DNA of 64,000 bases, taken from NCBI GenBank assembly GCA_002029975.1, contig LQBE01000015.1, positions 77,008 through 141,007 on the forward strand. The letters are read 5' to 3'. Below the pieces are notes generated by a model that had not been told where the DNA came from, did no database searches, and worked only from the letters and a program-made list of their open reading frames with translations. The stretch is from a delta proteobacterium ML8_F1. GTDB taxonomy: Bacteria; Bacillota; Clostridia; Peptostreptococcales; Acidaminobacteraceae. Position 1 is the stretch's first letter. The number at the start of each line of letters is the position of its first letter. Position numbers and translations under genes: made by a program. This document shows, one piece after another, positions 17,799 through 26,970 of this stretch.

Positions 17799-19307
17799 GT
17801 GAATCAACTATACGGGGCCATTGACTTGGGTTCCAACAGCATCAAAATGAAAATCGTCCAATATGTCGATTCAAGTTTCAAGTGTCTGGAGAATATCACC
17901 AAGGAAGTCGATATCGGAGAGGCGGTATTCACCAAGGGTTATCTCAAGCACGACAAGGTTGAGGAAATCATCAGCGTGCTGGAATATTTCAAACAGGTCA
18001 TGGAAACCTACGAGGTTGAGCGGTACCGCGCAGTAGCCACCTCGGCCATGCGCTTTACTGAAAACAGCCAGAATATCATGGAACTGATTCTGATGAAAAC
18101 GGGGTTCAAGGTAGAAATACTCGAAGACACCGTGGAGAAATTCATTACCTATAAATCCATCCGGGACAACGTACCCGGTTTTCAGGAGATTCGACAGGGG
18201 TCCCTGCTGGTGGAACTCAACACCGGCAGCTGCGATGTCAGTATGTATCTGAAGAACAGACTGGTGATGAATGAGGAGTTTTTTCTGGGCACCAAGATTC
18301 TGAAGAATCTGATGAAACAGATTGAGGCCATGAATGTCAATTATCTGCCGGTGGTGGGGGAATTTATTGAAGCCAGGACAAATCACATTTTCCGGATGAT
18401 CAAGAACAAGAAAATCCATCACTATCTGGTAGTGGGCGGGGAAGTCAAACCCATGAAGGACCTCCTCTTCGGGGGTAGTGATGAGATTCTCCGCAGGGAT
18501 TTTGAAAAGGTTTATCAAAGAATTACCACAGACCACAGGGAAATCAGACACCTGGTGGAGGAGAAGGGGGTGGACTGGTATGAACTGGTCTCTACCGTAC
18601 TTCTCTACCACACCTTTTTCAAACTGGTGAAGACTGATGTCATGGTACCGGTCAATGTCAATCTTCGTGACGGAATCATTGCCGGGCTCATCGAAGAGGA
18701 CTATCAGTTGAACCGCTATCAGCTTTTCAACCAGGATACGATTTTTCTGGCGACAAGCATTGCCAAGCGATATAAGACCAATCTTCCCCATGTCAAGTGG
18801 ATTCAAAAGAATGCTCTGATTATTTTCGGGGAAATGAAACAGCACTACCCCTTTGACGAGAGGGATGAGGTGATTCTTCAACTCAGCGCCCTTCTTCATG
18901 AAATCGGCAAGTTCACCCGGATGAAGGACTACATGAATACTTCCTTTTCGAAAATCAAAAATTTGAGTGTTCTGGGAATTACAGAAGAGGAGATGAAACT
19001 CGTAGCCTACGTTTGTCTGATGATGATCAGCCCCAAGGATTTCAAAAAGAACGAAAATGCCGTCATGGTCAGGGAGGATCAGATAAACCGCATCTTCAAA
19101 CTCGGGGCTATCCTTTCCCTGGCGGATGCCCTGGACAAAAGCAAACGGCAGAAAATCACTCTGACCAGGGTGACCCTGTCCGATGGGGACCTGAAACTGA
19201 CGGCCCAGGCCCAGGAGGATGTCACTCTGGAGTACTGGGACTATGAGCAAAAGAGAAGATTTTTCATCAACACCTATGGGATTCATCCCCGATTGGAGTT
19301 TGTATAA
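17799..19307 (+). CDS. Ppx/GppA-like protein with HD domain, degenerate active site
   Basis: 502 residues with the exopolyphosphatase fold: an N-terminal ASKHA domain (YGAIDLGSNSIKMK at about 5-18, ATSAMRF) and a C-terminal HD-type domain (LLHEIGKFTRMKDY near residue 366). Two catalytic motifs are eroded compared with the paralogue at 21370: GEEEAYY is replaced by LEDTVEKFITY, and DIGGASTE by VELNTGSCDVS (about 137-147). It may therefore not hydrolyse polyphosphate and could instead bind a nucleotide or regulate Ppk; that is inference. The GTG start follows GGGGTGAT. Its stop is immediately followed by ppk. Confidence 0.85.
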   Translation: MNQLYGAIDLGSNSIKMKIVQYVDSSFKCLENITKEVDIGEAVFTKGYLKHDKVEEIISVLEYFKQVMETYEVERYRAVATSAMRFTENSQNIMELILMKTGFKVEILEDTVEKFITYKSIRDNVPGFQEIRQGSLLVELNTGSCDVSMYLKNRLVMNEEFFLGTKILKNLMKQIEAMNVNYLPVVGEFIEARTNHIFRMIKNKKIHHYLVVGGEVKPMKDLLFGGSDEILRRDFEKVYQRITTDHREIRHLVEEKGVDWYELVSTVLLYHTFFKLVKTDVMVPVNVNLRDGIIAGLIEEDYQLNRYQLFNQDTIFLATSIAKRYKTNLPHVKWIQKNALIIFGEMKQHYPFDERDEVILQLSALLHEIGKFTRMKDYMNTSFSKIKNLSVLGITEEEMKLVAYVCLMMISPKDFKKNENAVMVREDQINRIFKLGAILSLADALDKSKRQKITLTRVTLSDGDLKLTAQAQEDVTLEYWDYEQKRRFFINTYGIHPRLEFV

Positions 19308-21365
19308 ATGGAAAAGCTTTTTTTCAACCGTGAACTGAGCTGGCTGAATTTCAATGAGAGGGTTCTCATGGAGGGAAGGGACAGTTCCCTTCCCATTCTG
19401 GAGAGGCTTAAATTCAGCGGCATTTTTTCAAACAATCTCGACGAATTTTTTATGGTGAGGATGGGTTCCATCAAGGAGCAGATCAGGGCCGGCTATGAAG
19501 AAGAGGATTCCTCCGGGGATTCCCCCCAGGTGATTTACGAAAAGATTGTCGGGAGGGTGAAGGAGCTGGTGGCCCTGCAGCATGAAATCACCCGGGAGTG
19601 CCTGGAGGCATTGAAGACCCGGGATATTGAAATACTGGAGGTTTCTGAAGTTGAAGAGGACTTCCAGACAAGGATTTTCCAGTATTTCCATGCCCAGATT
19701 TTCCCTGTGCTGACTCCCATGGCAGTGGACTTTTCCAGACCCTTCCCTTATATTTCAGGAAAGGCTCTGTATATAGCCGCGCGCATTAAAGTGGCGGACA
19801 AATCCCAGCTGGCCATTGTCCAGATTCCCCAGATTCTGCCCCGGTTGATTCCCTTCAAAGAGCAAGGGAAAACCGCCTACCTGCTCTTAGAGGACATTAT
19901 TCTTTCACAGTTGGACAAGCTTTTCCCGGGGCACTCCGTGGAAAGTGCCGGGATCTTCAGAATCACCCGCAATGCGGACTTGGAACTGATTCAGGATGTG
20001 GCGGATGATCTGCTCCTGGTCATCGAAGAAGCGGTTAAAAAGCGCAAATGGGGGGAGGTCATCCGTCTTGAAATCAAGGAAGGCACAGACCCCTGGATAC
20101 AGCGGGTGCTTCAGTCGGCATTGTCAGTGAATTCCAATGAAATCTACCAGATTCCCGGGATGATGGAACTCACTGCGTGGCTGGCCTTTTCTCCTCCGAA
20201 GGGTCGGGAGGCCCTGGCTCAAAAGCCCTACAAAGCCAAAAGAAATCCCCAGATGACCAAGGGGAATATCTTCAAGCTGATTCGGGAGGGGGATGTTTTC
20301 GTGCATCATCCCTATGAATCCTTTGATGTGGTAGTGGACCTGGTTCAAAAGGCCAGCGAAGACCCCAAGGTCCTGGCTATTAAACAAACCCTCTACCGGG
20401 TGAGCGGAGACTCCGCCATTATCAGGGCTCTCGAGACCGCGGCAGAGCGGGGCAAGCAGGTGACGGTCCTGGTGGAACTGATGGCCAGATTCGATGAGGA
20501 GAACAATATCTCCTGGGCAAAGCGTCTGGAGAAAAAGGGCGTCAACGTAATCTATGGACTGGTGGGCTACAAGACCCATTCCAAAATCACCCTGATTGTC
20601 CGCAAGGAAATGAAGGAAATCAGAAGATATGTGCATCTGGGGACCGGCAACTACAACAATATCACGGCCAAACGCTACACGGACATGGGATACTTTACCG
20701 CCAAGGAGAGCTACGGCTCAGACGCCTCCATGTTTTTCAACATGATTTCAGGATTTGCCAATGAGGTCGTGACCCATACCCTTGTCGTGGCCCCCTACAA
20801 TCTGAGGGAGAAGTTCTATGAACTGATTGACACAGAGGTGGCAAACGCCCGGATGGGAAAAAAAGCCCGGATCATTGCCAAAATGAACGCCCTCGTGGAT
20901 GACGGGATGGTGGACAGACTCTATGAGGCTTCAAAAGCCGGGGTACGGATTGAGTTGATTGTCCGGGGCATCTGCACGCTGGTTCCCGGTGTCCAGGGAC
21001 TCAGTGAGAATATTCAAGTAAAGAGCATCATCGGCGAATTTCTGGAGCACTCCAGAATCTATTATTTCTATAATGACGGCCGGAATGAGGTTTATCTGTC
21101 AAGTGCTGACTGGATGACAAGGAATCTCAACCGAAGAATCGAGCTGCTGTTTCCTGTGCAGGATCCTGTTATTGCCAGGAGGATTCGTCTGATTCTGCAA
21201 CTCTATCTGGGAGACAACGTGAAATCCTGGCGGCTCGATTCCCATGGAAACTATTTGAAGGTGTCCGGGGAGGGGGAAAAGGCACTCTGGGCCCATGAAA
21301 TCCTCAAGGAACTGCAGTACAAGGACAATGAGAGCTTCATCGCATATCTGAAGGAAAGAATGTGA
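19308..21365 (+). CDS. ppk: polyphosphate kinase
   Basis: Reversible synthesis of polyphosphate from ATP. It has 685 residues, a typical Ppk1 length. The N-terminus has FFNRELSWLNFNERV and NNLDEFFMVRMG. The catalytic domain shows PYESFD, AIKQTLYRVSGDS, ELMARFDEENNISWAKRLE, and LVGYKTHSKITLI with the phosphorylated histidine at H424, then YVHLGTGNYN. The C-terminus has SADWMTRNLNRRIELLFPV. The ATG directly follows the upstream TAA. It is sandwiched between two Ppx/GppA paralogues, an arrangement that couples synthesis and breakdown. Confidence 0.96.
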   Translation: MEKLFFNRELSWLNFNERVLMEGRDSSLPILERLKFSGIFSNNLDEFFMVRMGSIKEQIRAGYEEEDSSGDSPQVIYEKIVGRVKELVALQHEITRECLEALKTRDIEILEVSEVEEDFQTRIFQYFHAQIFPVLTPMAVDFSRPFPYISGKALYIAARIKVADKSQLAIVQIPQILPRLIPFKEQGKTAYLLLEDIILSQLDKLFPGHSVESAGIFRITRNADLELIQDVADDLLLVIEEAVKKRKWGEVIRLEIKEGTDPWIQRVLQSALSVNSNEIYQIPGMMELTAWLAFSPPKGREALAQKPYKAKRNPQMTKGNIFKLIREGDVFVHHPYESFDVVVDLVQKASEDPKVLAIKQTLYRVSGDSAIIRALETAAERGKQVTVLVELMARFDEENNISWAKRLEKKGVNVIYGLVGYKTHSKITLIVRKEMKEIRRYVHLGTGNYNNITAKRYTDMGYFTAKESYGSDASMFFNMISGFANEVVTHTLVVAPYNLREKFYELIDTEVANARMGKKARIIAKMNALVDDGMVDRLYEASKAGVRIELIVRGICTLVPGVQGLSENIQVKSIIGEFLEHSRIYYFYNDGRNEVYLSSADWMTRNLNRRIELLFPVQDPVIARRIRLILQLYLGDNVKSWRLDSHGNYLKVSGEGEKALWAHEILKELQYKDNESFIAYLKERM

Positions 21366-21369
21366 TTGT

Positions 21370-22893
21370 TTGGATCAGAAAATCGCCATAATAGACCTGG
21401 GTTCCAATTCAGTGAGGATGAACCTGATGGCCATCAATGAACGGGGAGGATACGGCATTCATGACTCCGCCAAGGAGATGGTGCGCCTGAGTGAGGGGCT
21501 TGAAAAGGACAACATGCTCAAGCCCCGTCCCATGGAGCGGACCATCAAGGCCATGGCGTATTTCAAGAAGCTGATTGAAATCAACGAGGTTGAGGAAATT
21601 CACGTTCTGTGTACTGCGGCAGTGCGTCAGGCCGACAATCGAGAGGTCTTCATCGAGAGGGTCAAGGCACAGGTGGGCCTGGACCTGAGGGTTCTCAGCG
21701 GCGAAGAGGAAGCCTATTATGATTATCTGGGGGTCATCAATGCCATGGATCTGGAGGATGCCCTGATTATCGATATCGGCGGGGCGTCCACTGAAATCAT
21801 CTGGGTGAAAGACCGTCGTCTTGAAAAATCCGTGAGCCTGCCCTATGGTTCTGTCAATCTCACTGACCGCTTTGCCTCCATCAAGGACCAGGAACGTCGT
21901 TACAGGCAGGCGGAGCTCTTTATGAAAAAAACCATCAAGGGACTGGACTGGATCAAAAAAACCAAGAAACTTCCCATCATCGGTCTTGGCGGCAGCATCC
22001 GGGCCCTGGGGAAAGTGGACCGCAACCGCAACGGTTTTCCCATCAGGAATCTTCACAATTACCGAATGACGGCCCGGGAGGTCCAGGAGATTTTTGAGAT
22101 GATTGGTCAAAAAAATGAAAAGGACCTGTCTCAGATCGAGGGAATCAACTCGAAAAGGGCGGATGTCATCGCCCTGGGACTGATGCCCTTAAAGGCCCTG
22201 CTCAGCATTGTGAAATCTTCAGAGATGCGCATCAGCGGCAACGGGCTCAGAGACGGTTATTTCTACAAAACCTATTTTGAGCGCAGGCAATGGCCCCTTG
22301 TGGTGGAAGATGTGCTGGAACACAGCATCATGAATCTGATCAACCGCTTCGGGGTGCAGAAGGAACACGCCCATCAGGTCAAGAATATTGCCTTGTCGCT
22401 CTTCGATCAAACACGGACAATCCATGATTTTGGTGAAAGTCACCGCCGGGTGCTAAAGGTGGCTTCCTTAGTTCATGACATCGGGATGCACATTGACTAC
22501 TACGACCACCATATCCACGGCATGTACCTGCTGCTCTACGGAAAAATTCACGGGCTGAGCAACTTTGAACAGATTGCGGTGGCTTACCTGGTGGGAAACC
22601 ACCGTCGGGATGAGATCAAGAACCCCCTAGAGGAGTACCGGGGAATTTTCACCCCGGTGGACAGGGAAATCTACGCCAAACTGGGAATTTTTCTGAAAAT
22701 GGCGGAACAGTTGGATCGTTCCTTAAGCAGCAATGTAAAAAATATCGAAGTTGAGATAAAAAAGGATGTCGCCTTACTCCATCTCTACGGTGAAGAATAT
22801 CCGGAACTCGATATCCTGTCCGCCCTTTACTATGCGCCCCTGTTTAAAAAGCAGTTCAACATGGAACTTGAAATTCTCTATGCCGGGGCATAG
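21370..22893 (+). CDS. ppx: exopolyphosphatase / guanosine pentaphosphatase (Ppx/GppA) with HD domain
   Basis: 507 residues. It removes terminal phosphate from polyphosphate or pppGpp. Canonical motifs: IIDLGSNSVRMN, CTAAVRQADNRE, SGEEEAYYDYLG (GEEEA at 111-115), DIGGASTEI (135-143) and GLGGSIRALGK. The C-terminal HD domain has LVHDIGMHIDYYDHHIHG with H369 and D370. The start is TTG 21370, 4 bases after the ppk stop; the ribosome site is weak, suggesting coupling to ppk. Unlike the first gene of the operon its active site looks complete. Confidence 0.92.
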   Translation: MDQKIAIIDLGSNSVRMNLMAINERGGYGIHDSAKEMVRLSEGLEKDNMLKPRPMERTIKAMAYFKKLIEINEVEEIHVLCTAAVRQADNREVFIERVKAQVGLDLRVLSGEEEAYYDYLGVINAMDLEDALIIDIGGASTEIIWVKDRRLEKSVSLPYGSVNLTDRFASIKDQERRYRQAELFMKKTIKGLDWIKKTKKLPIIGLGGSIRALGKVDRNRNGFPIRNLHNYRMTAREVQEIFEMIGQKNEKDLSQIEGINSKRADVIALGLMPLKALLSIVKSSEMRISGNGLRDGYFYKTYFERRQWPLVVEDVLEHSIMNLINRFGVQKEHAHQVKNIALSLFDQTRTIHDFGESHRRVLKVASLVHDIGMHIDYYDHHIHGMYLLLYGKIHGLSNFEQIAVAYLVGNHRRDEIKNPLEEYRGIFTPVDREIYAKLGIFLKMAEQLDRSLSSNVKNIEVEIKKDVALLHLYGEEYPELDILSALYYAPLFKKQFNMELEILYAGA

Positions 22894-22932
22894 CCGTCCC
22901 TGCCCGGGGGGCCTCGCCGGGGCGCCTGGGAA

Positions 22933-22996
22933 ACACAAAAAAACCGAACCCACCGCCAACAGTCTGCAACTGTTAGTGATGGGTTCAGTTTGTGTG
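22933..22996 (-). terminator. long hairpin downstream of tRNA-Leu and ppx
   Basis: ACACAAA and GAACCCA (22933-22952) pair with TGGGTTC and TTTGTGT (22980-22996), with a second inner stem AACAGT/ACTGTT. It lies just past the CCA end of the minus-strand tRNA and downstream of ppx, so it may end both transcripts. Confidence 0.55.
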
Positions 22997-23000
22997 AGTT

Positions 23001-23088
23001 TGGTGCCGAAGGCAGGACTCGAACCTGTACGAACATAATGTTCACTAGAACCTGAATCTAGCGCGTCTGCCAATTCCGCCACTCCGGC
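23001..23088 (-). tRNA. tRNA-Leu (anticodon CAG)
   Basis: On the minus strand the acceptor GCCGGAG (from 23088) pairs with CTTCGGC, followed by A and an encoded CCA (23003-23001). The anticodon stem CTAGA/TCTAG encloses the loop TTCAGGT, with anticodon CAG at 23054-23052. The T arm has GGTTCGAGTCC and a long variable arm is present, as in class II tRNAs. The 88-nt length fits leucine tRNA. It reads CUG codons, which are common in these genes. Confidence 0.95.
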
Positions 23089-23101
23089 CTGTCTGAATAC
23101 C

Positions 23102-23130
23102 ATTCTACTGAATTCTCCAGGATTTTTCAA
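23102..23130 (-). promoter_or_regulatory. promoter of tRNA-Leu
   Basis: On the minus strand TTGAAA (23130-23125) and TAGAAT (23107-23102) are 17 bases apart, 14 bases before the tRNA 5' end. The tRNA is therefore probably a single-gene transcript. Confidence 0.7.
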
Positions 23131-23270
23131 GATATTTCGTCAATAAAGAGCAGGTTTATTAAAAAAAACAATTTTTTTCGTCCCCGGGACAAAACATGAT
23201 AGAATAAAAAGGATGAACGGTGCCGTAAAGGCATGGGACTTATTGATTATTTAAAGGGGGAAACGGACTA

Positions 23271-24752
23271 GTGGAAGGCAATACAATTAAAATCATCGTG
23301 CTGTCGATGTACCTGCTGGGCATGATTTATGTGGGGTTTGTCTATTTCAAAAGAACCTCGGATTTTTCTGATTATGTCCTGGGTGGCAGGAAACTGGGGA
23401 GCTGGACGGCCGCCCTATCGGCCCAGGCCTCGGACATGAGCGGGTGGCTGCTGATCGGCCTGCCCGGAGCGGCCTACATAGCGGGGCTTGAAGCAGCCTG
23501 GATAGCCATAGGGCTGGGTATCGGAACCTACATCAACTGGAGGGTCGTGGCCAGACGCCTTAGGAGCTACACGGAAATCGCCGGGAATTCTCTGACGCTG
23601 TCGGATTATTTTGAAAACCGCTTCAGAGACGACACCCATATTCTCAGGCTGGTCTCCTCTTTGGTAATCATCCTTTTCTTTGCAGTCTATACCTCGGCCC
23701 AATTTTCAGCGGGGGCCAAGCTTTTTGAAACCCTTATGGGCATCGATTACACCGTGGCATTGATTCTCGGGGGCATTGTCATTATCGCCTATACCTTCCT
23801 GGGAGGATTCATGGCAGTTTCCTTCACGGACTTTATCCAGGGGATGCTGATGTTTTTTGCTCTGATTATTGTTCCTTTCGTTATTCTGGCGGAACTGGGG
23901 GGGATTGAGGCTGCAGGCATCGCCCTGAAGGAAGTGGATCCCAATTACATGAATCTCATCCGGGCCACAGAGGGCGGTGGCGTACTTCCTGTCATTGCCA
24001 TCGTATCGAACCTCGCCTGGGGGCTGGGCTACTTCGGGCAGCCCCATATCCTCGCCCGTTTCATGGCCATCGGCAGCACGGACTTTATAAAAAAAGCCAG
24101 ATGGATTGCCATGGTCTGGGTGAGTCTCACCCTGGGAGCGGCGGTTTTTATCGGGATTCTCGGAAGGGTGTACATGCCCGATATCTCTGATCCGGAAAAG
24201 ATTTTCATGTTCAGCGTGGATGTGCTTTTTGTGCCGGTAATAGCCGGTGTTTTCCTGGCTGCGATTCTGGCGGCCAGTATGAGTACCGCTGATTCCCAGT
24301 TGCTGGTCACGGCCTCCTCAATATCAGAGGATATTTTCAAGAAATACATCAGGAAAGAGGCTACCGATGCGGAAATGATCAAGGTGGGGCGTCTGTCGGT
24401 GGTGGCCATTGCCCTGATTGCCATGGTCATTGCCATCGATCCCGAAAGCTCGGTTTTCGGTCTGGTATCCTATGCCTGGGCCGGCCTCGGAGCCTCCTTC
24501 GGACCGGTAATCATTGCCTCCCTCTTCTGGCGAAGGGCCAATAAATGGGGGGCGATAGCGGGAATGGTCACCGGAGCGGTGTCAGTGGTGGCCTGGACTC
24601 AAATCGCCGGAATTTCCCAGGCGGCAATTTTTGACCTTTATGAAATCGTGCCCGCCTTCCTGCTGTCAGGGCTCGCAATTTTTGTGGTTTCCTTGTTAAC
24701 TGAAGCGCCGGAGGAGGCTATCCTTGCCGAATACGACCGGATGGCACACTAG
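23271..24752 (+). CDS. putP: sodium/proline symporter
   Basis: Solute:sodium symporter of 493 residues with about 13 membrane segments. It has YVLGGRKLGSWTAALSAQASDMSGWLL near the N-terminus, a family signature, and LGGFMAVSFTDFIQG and GYFGQPHILARFMAI later, all strongly PutP-like. The GTG start fits the family N-terminus; the GGGGG stretch is 10-14 bases upstream. It probably imports proline for osmotic balance or fermentation; proC is found about 13 kb away but is not linked. Confidence 0.93.
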   Translation: MEGNTIKIIVLSMYLLGMIYVGFVYFKRTSDFSDYVLGGRKLGSWTAALSAQASDMSGWLLIGLPGAAYIAGLEAAWIAIGLGIGTYINWRVVARRLRSYTEIAGNSLTLSDYFENRFRDDTHILRLVSSLVIILFFAVYTSAQFSAGAKLFETLMGIDYTVALILGGIVIIAYTFLGGFMAVSFTDFIQGMLMFFALIIVPFVILAELGGIEAAGIALKEVDPNYMNLIRATEGGGVLPVIAIVSNLAWGLGYFGQPHILARFMAIGSTDFIKKARWIAMVWVSLTLGAAVFIGILGRVYMPDISDPEKIFMFSVDVLFVPVIAGVFLAAILAASMSTADSQLLVTASSISEDIFKKYIRKEATDAEMIKVGRLSVVAIALIAMVIAIDPESSVFGLVSYAWAGLGASFGPVIIASLFWRRANKWGAIAGMVTGAVSVVAWTQIAGISQAAIFDLYEIVPAFLLSGLAIFVVSLLTEAPEEAILAEYDRMAH

Positions 24753-24779
24753 GGAGCCTGTAGGCCCGTAAAAGAAAAA

Positions 24780-24806
24780 GGGACCCCGGTCATCATCCGG
24801 GGTTCC
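24780..24806. terminator. bidirectional terminator between putP and the uracil-DNA glycosylase gene
   Basis: GGGACCCCGG (24780-24789) pairs with CCGGGGTTCC (24797-24806) with one G-T. Minus-strand reading runs into CTTTTTCTTTT; plus-strand reading ends in TTTCCTTG. It overlaps the last codons of the convergent gene. Confidence 0.8.
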
Positions 24807-25368
24807 TTTCCTTGTTTTCATAGCTTTCCAGTTGTTTTTTCAGGGTTTTGAAATCCTCCCAGGCCTCCTTTTTATAGGATGGATTTCGCAGCAGGGCTGC
24901 CGGATGGAAGGTGCCCATGAACAGGGTGTCTCCCTTGTGGATCCATTTGCCGTGATCCCTGGTGATTTTAAAATCTGGATGAATCAGCGTGGTGGCGGCT
25001 ATCCGGCCCAGGGCCACTACGATTTTCGGGTGGAGTTCCTTGAACTGGGATCTCAGGTAGGGAAGGCAGGCCTCTCTCTCTACGGGTTCGGGATCCCGGT
25101 TGCCCGGGGGACGACATTTGACGATGTTGGTGATATAGACCGATTCCCTGGGGATGTCGACGGCTTCCAGAATGTTGCTTAAAAGAGCTCCGGATTTTCC
25201 CACGAAGGGGATCCCCCTGGCATCCTCCTCTTCACCGGGGGCCTCGCCGACGAAAAGAATAGTCGGATCACTGGGACCCTGGCCAAAAACACTGTGGGTC
25301 CGGGTTTCGCCCAGGGGACATTTTTTGCATCTTTTGACGACTTGTTCCAGCACTTGCAGGGTGTTCAC
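24793..25368 (-). CDS. family 4 (Fe-S) uracil-DNA glycosylase
   Basis: Removes uracil from DNA in base excision repair. It has 191 residues. The four Fe-S cysteines of this family are visible: C14 and C17 (CKKC), C85 (IVKCRPPGN) and C101. The active-site motif GEAPGEEEDARG is at 41-52, followed by FVGKSG, and the second motif is FHPAALLRNP. The start is GTG 25368 with AAGGAGG about 9 bases upstream. This family is common in anaerobes and thermophiles. Confidence 0.93.
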   Translation of the reverse strand: MNTLQVLEQVVKRCKKCPLGETRTHSVFGQGPSDPTILFVGEAPGEEEDARGIPFVGKSGALLSNILEAVDIPRESVYITNIVKCRPPGNRDPEPVEREACLPYLRSQFKELHPKIVVALGRIAATTLIHPDFKITRDHGKWIHKGDTLFMGTFHPAALLRNPSYKKEAWEDFKTLKKQLESYENKERNPG

Positions 25369-25473
25369 AATACATTTCCTCCTTGTAGGTTGACTTGGGC
25401 TGCAACTGTGACGCTCTTGGAGAGGATTCCTGGTAAAAACCAGGAGCAGTTGAGGGGTCTTGAGGAGTTGTCC

Positions 25474-26853
25474 CTAGAGTTTTTTCTGAATGGAGGCCAG
25501 ATACTCACGGGTCAGGGTGTATTTTTCAAAAGAGGACTTCGAGAGAATCATGGCCGTGATGGTGCCAAGGGGAAGCAGCAATCCCAGGGCATAGAGTGTG
25601 AAGGGGGTCTGGGTGGCCAGACTGGAGTCAAAACCGATCAGGTCCAGGAGGAGGCCGAAGCAGAATATTCCCAGGGCCTGGGAGATTTTATAGCCGAAGT
25701 TGAGCAGTCCGTAGTAGACCCCCTCATTTCTGACACCGTGGATGTGTTCTTCTATGTCAACCGTATCCGCCACCATGGAAAAGGGAAGGGAAAAAAGCCC
25801 GCTGGTGCCGAAACCCACAATGACCGCATAGAGAAGCATCACTTCAAAGTGGCCCGAAACGAAATCCTTGAAAAGGACCATGATGAAGAGCAGACTGCTG
25901 CCGGCAATGGCGATTTTGAGCCCGGCAATCACGACGTTTTTTTTGTCGTGTTTTTTGGAGATGAAGACCCAGAAGGGTTGAAAGAGGATGCTCATTAGAA
26001 ACTGCACTCCGAAAATCGTGGCAATCTCTACATTGTTAAAGACAAAGGTGTAGGTGAAGACATGGAGGCCGATGGTGCCGATCAGGGCGGCGGCAAGATT
26101 GGTGAAGAGGTAGCCCAGGAGAACGGATCTGAACTGGGGTTCTTTCAGGGCGAAGTTGACCCGGGTCAAAAAAAGGCTGAAATTGGGGCGGTCCTTCTTG
26201 TCGTCCCGGCTGCGGTAACCGGCAGTGGTGAAATAGGTGAAGAGCCCTGTGAAGAGGGTGAGACCCGAAACCGTGAGGGCCATATTGCGATAGGCATCCG
26301 GATTGAGCTGTCCCAGGGGATAATCCAGGGAAGGTTTGAAGAAGACCAGCATGCCGATGGCGGTGACTGAAAGAATTGAAAGAATAAAGAAAACAGTTTT
26401 AACCCCCTGGATGGCGCTGCGGTTGTCGTAATCCATGGTCATTTCAGCACCCAGGGCGTTGTAGGGGGTGGCATAAACGGTGATAAAGGTCTTGTGGAGC
26501 AAAAGGATGACAAAAAGCCACAGGAATTTAATGGTGGGACTCAGGGAGGGGTTGACCGTCCACAGGGCGTAGTTGCCCGCCACCATGAGAAGGGTGCCCA
26601 GGAGAAGATAGAGATGGCGTTTTCCCAGAGAGGAACGGGTGTTGTCGGAGATATAACCCATCAGGGGATCGCTGACACCGTCCCAGAGCACGCTGAGGGA
26701 CACCATCAGACCGATCCAGCCGCCGGGCAGTCTCAGGACCGCCGTCCCGTAGAAAATCAGATAGGATGAAATCATCTGGGTAGTCAGCCCGTAACCGTAA
26801 ACGCCGATGCCGTAACCCAGCTGATGGGAGAAGGGAACCTTGCTTTTTTGCAT
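25474..26853 (-). CDS. GPH-family sugar:cation symporter (MFS)
   Basis: 459 residues and twelve predicted membrane segments, in the glycoside-pentoside-hexuronide:cation symporter family (MelB/XynB-like). Marks: LGYGIGVYGYG at the N-terminus, WDGVSDPLMGYISDNTRSSLGKR between helices 2 and 3, YNALGAEMT, and DIEEHIHGVRNEGVYYG. It imports a sugar or glycoside, which cannot be named because no catabolic gene is adjacent. ATG 26853 is chosen because GGTGAT ends 3 bases upstream; GTG 26880 has no good ribosome site. The palindrome at 26877-26900 lies just upstream. Confidence 0.88.
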   Translation of the reverse strand: MQKSKVPFSHQLGYGIGVYGYGLTTQMISSYLIFYGTAVLRLPGGWIGLMVSLSVLWDGVSDPLMGYISDNTRSSLGKRHLYLLLGTLLMVAGNYALWTVNPSLSPTIKFLWLFVILLLHKTFITVYATPYNALGAEMTMDYDNRSAIQGVKTVFFILSILSVTAIGMLVFFKPSLDYPLGQLNPDAYRNMALTVSGLTLFTGLFTYFTTAGYRSRDDKKDRPNFSLFLTRVNFALKEPQFRSVLLGYLFTNLAAALIGTIGLHVFTYTFVFNNVEIATIFGVQFLMSILFQPFWVFISKKHDKKNVVIAGLKIAIAGSSLLFIMVLFKDFVSGHFEVMLLYAVIVGFGTSGLFSLPFSMVADTVDIEEHIHGVRNEGVYYGLLNFGYKISQALGIFCFGLLLDLIGFDSSLATQTPFTLYALGLLLPLGTITAMILSKSSFEKYTLTREYLASIQKKL

Positions 26854-26876
26854 TGAATCACCATTTTCCTGGGATT

Positions 26877-26900
26877 TCACTTGAGTTTCCGCTCAAGTGA
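26877..26900. promoter_or_regulatory. perfect palindrome between divergent genes
   Basis: TCACTTGAG (26877-26885) and CTCAAGTGA (26892-26900) form a perfect 9-bp inverted repeat with a 6-base spacer. It is 24-47 bases upstream of the symporter ATG and ends 2 bases before the -35 box proposed for the NYN gene. It has no T run, so it reads better as an operator or an mRNA leader hairpin than a terminator. Confidence 0.45.
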
Positions 26901-26901
26901 C

Positions 26902-26930
26902 TGGATTAATCGGGACAAATACTTTATACT
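26902..26930 (+). promoter_or_regulatory. possible promoter of the NYN/OST-HTH gene
   Basis: TGGATT (26902-26907) and TATACT (26925-26930) are spaced by 17 bases, 41 bases before the ATG. The -35 match is only moderate. Confidence 0.4.
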
Positions 26931-26970
26931 TGGAGTGAAGGCCAAAGATTAAAGAATAAAGGGGTAAATT

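Noticed and set aside
22894..22930. GC-rich CCCCGG/CCGGGG stretch as a terminator of ppx
   Set aside because: The self-complementarity is scattered and no T run follows; the hairpin at 22933-22996 is the better candidate.
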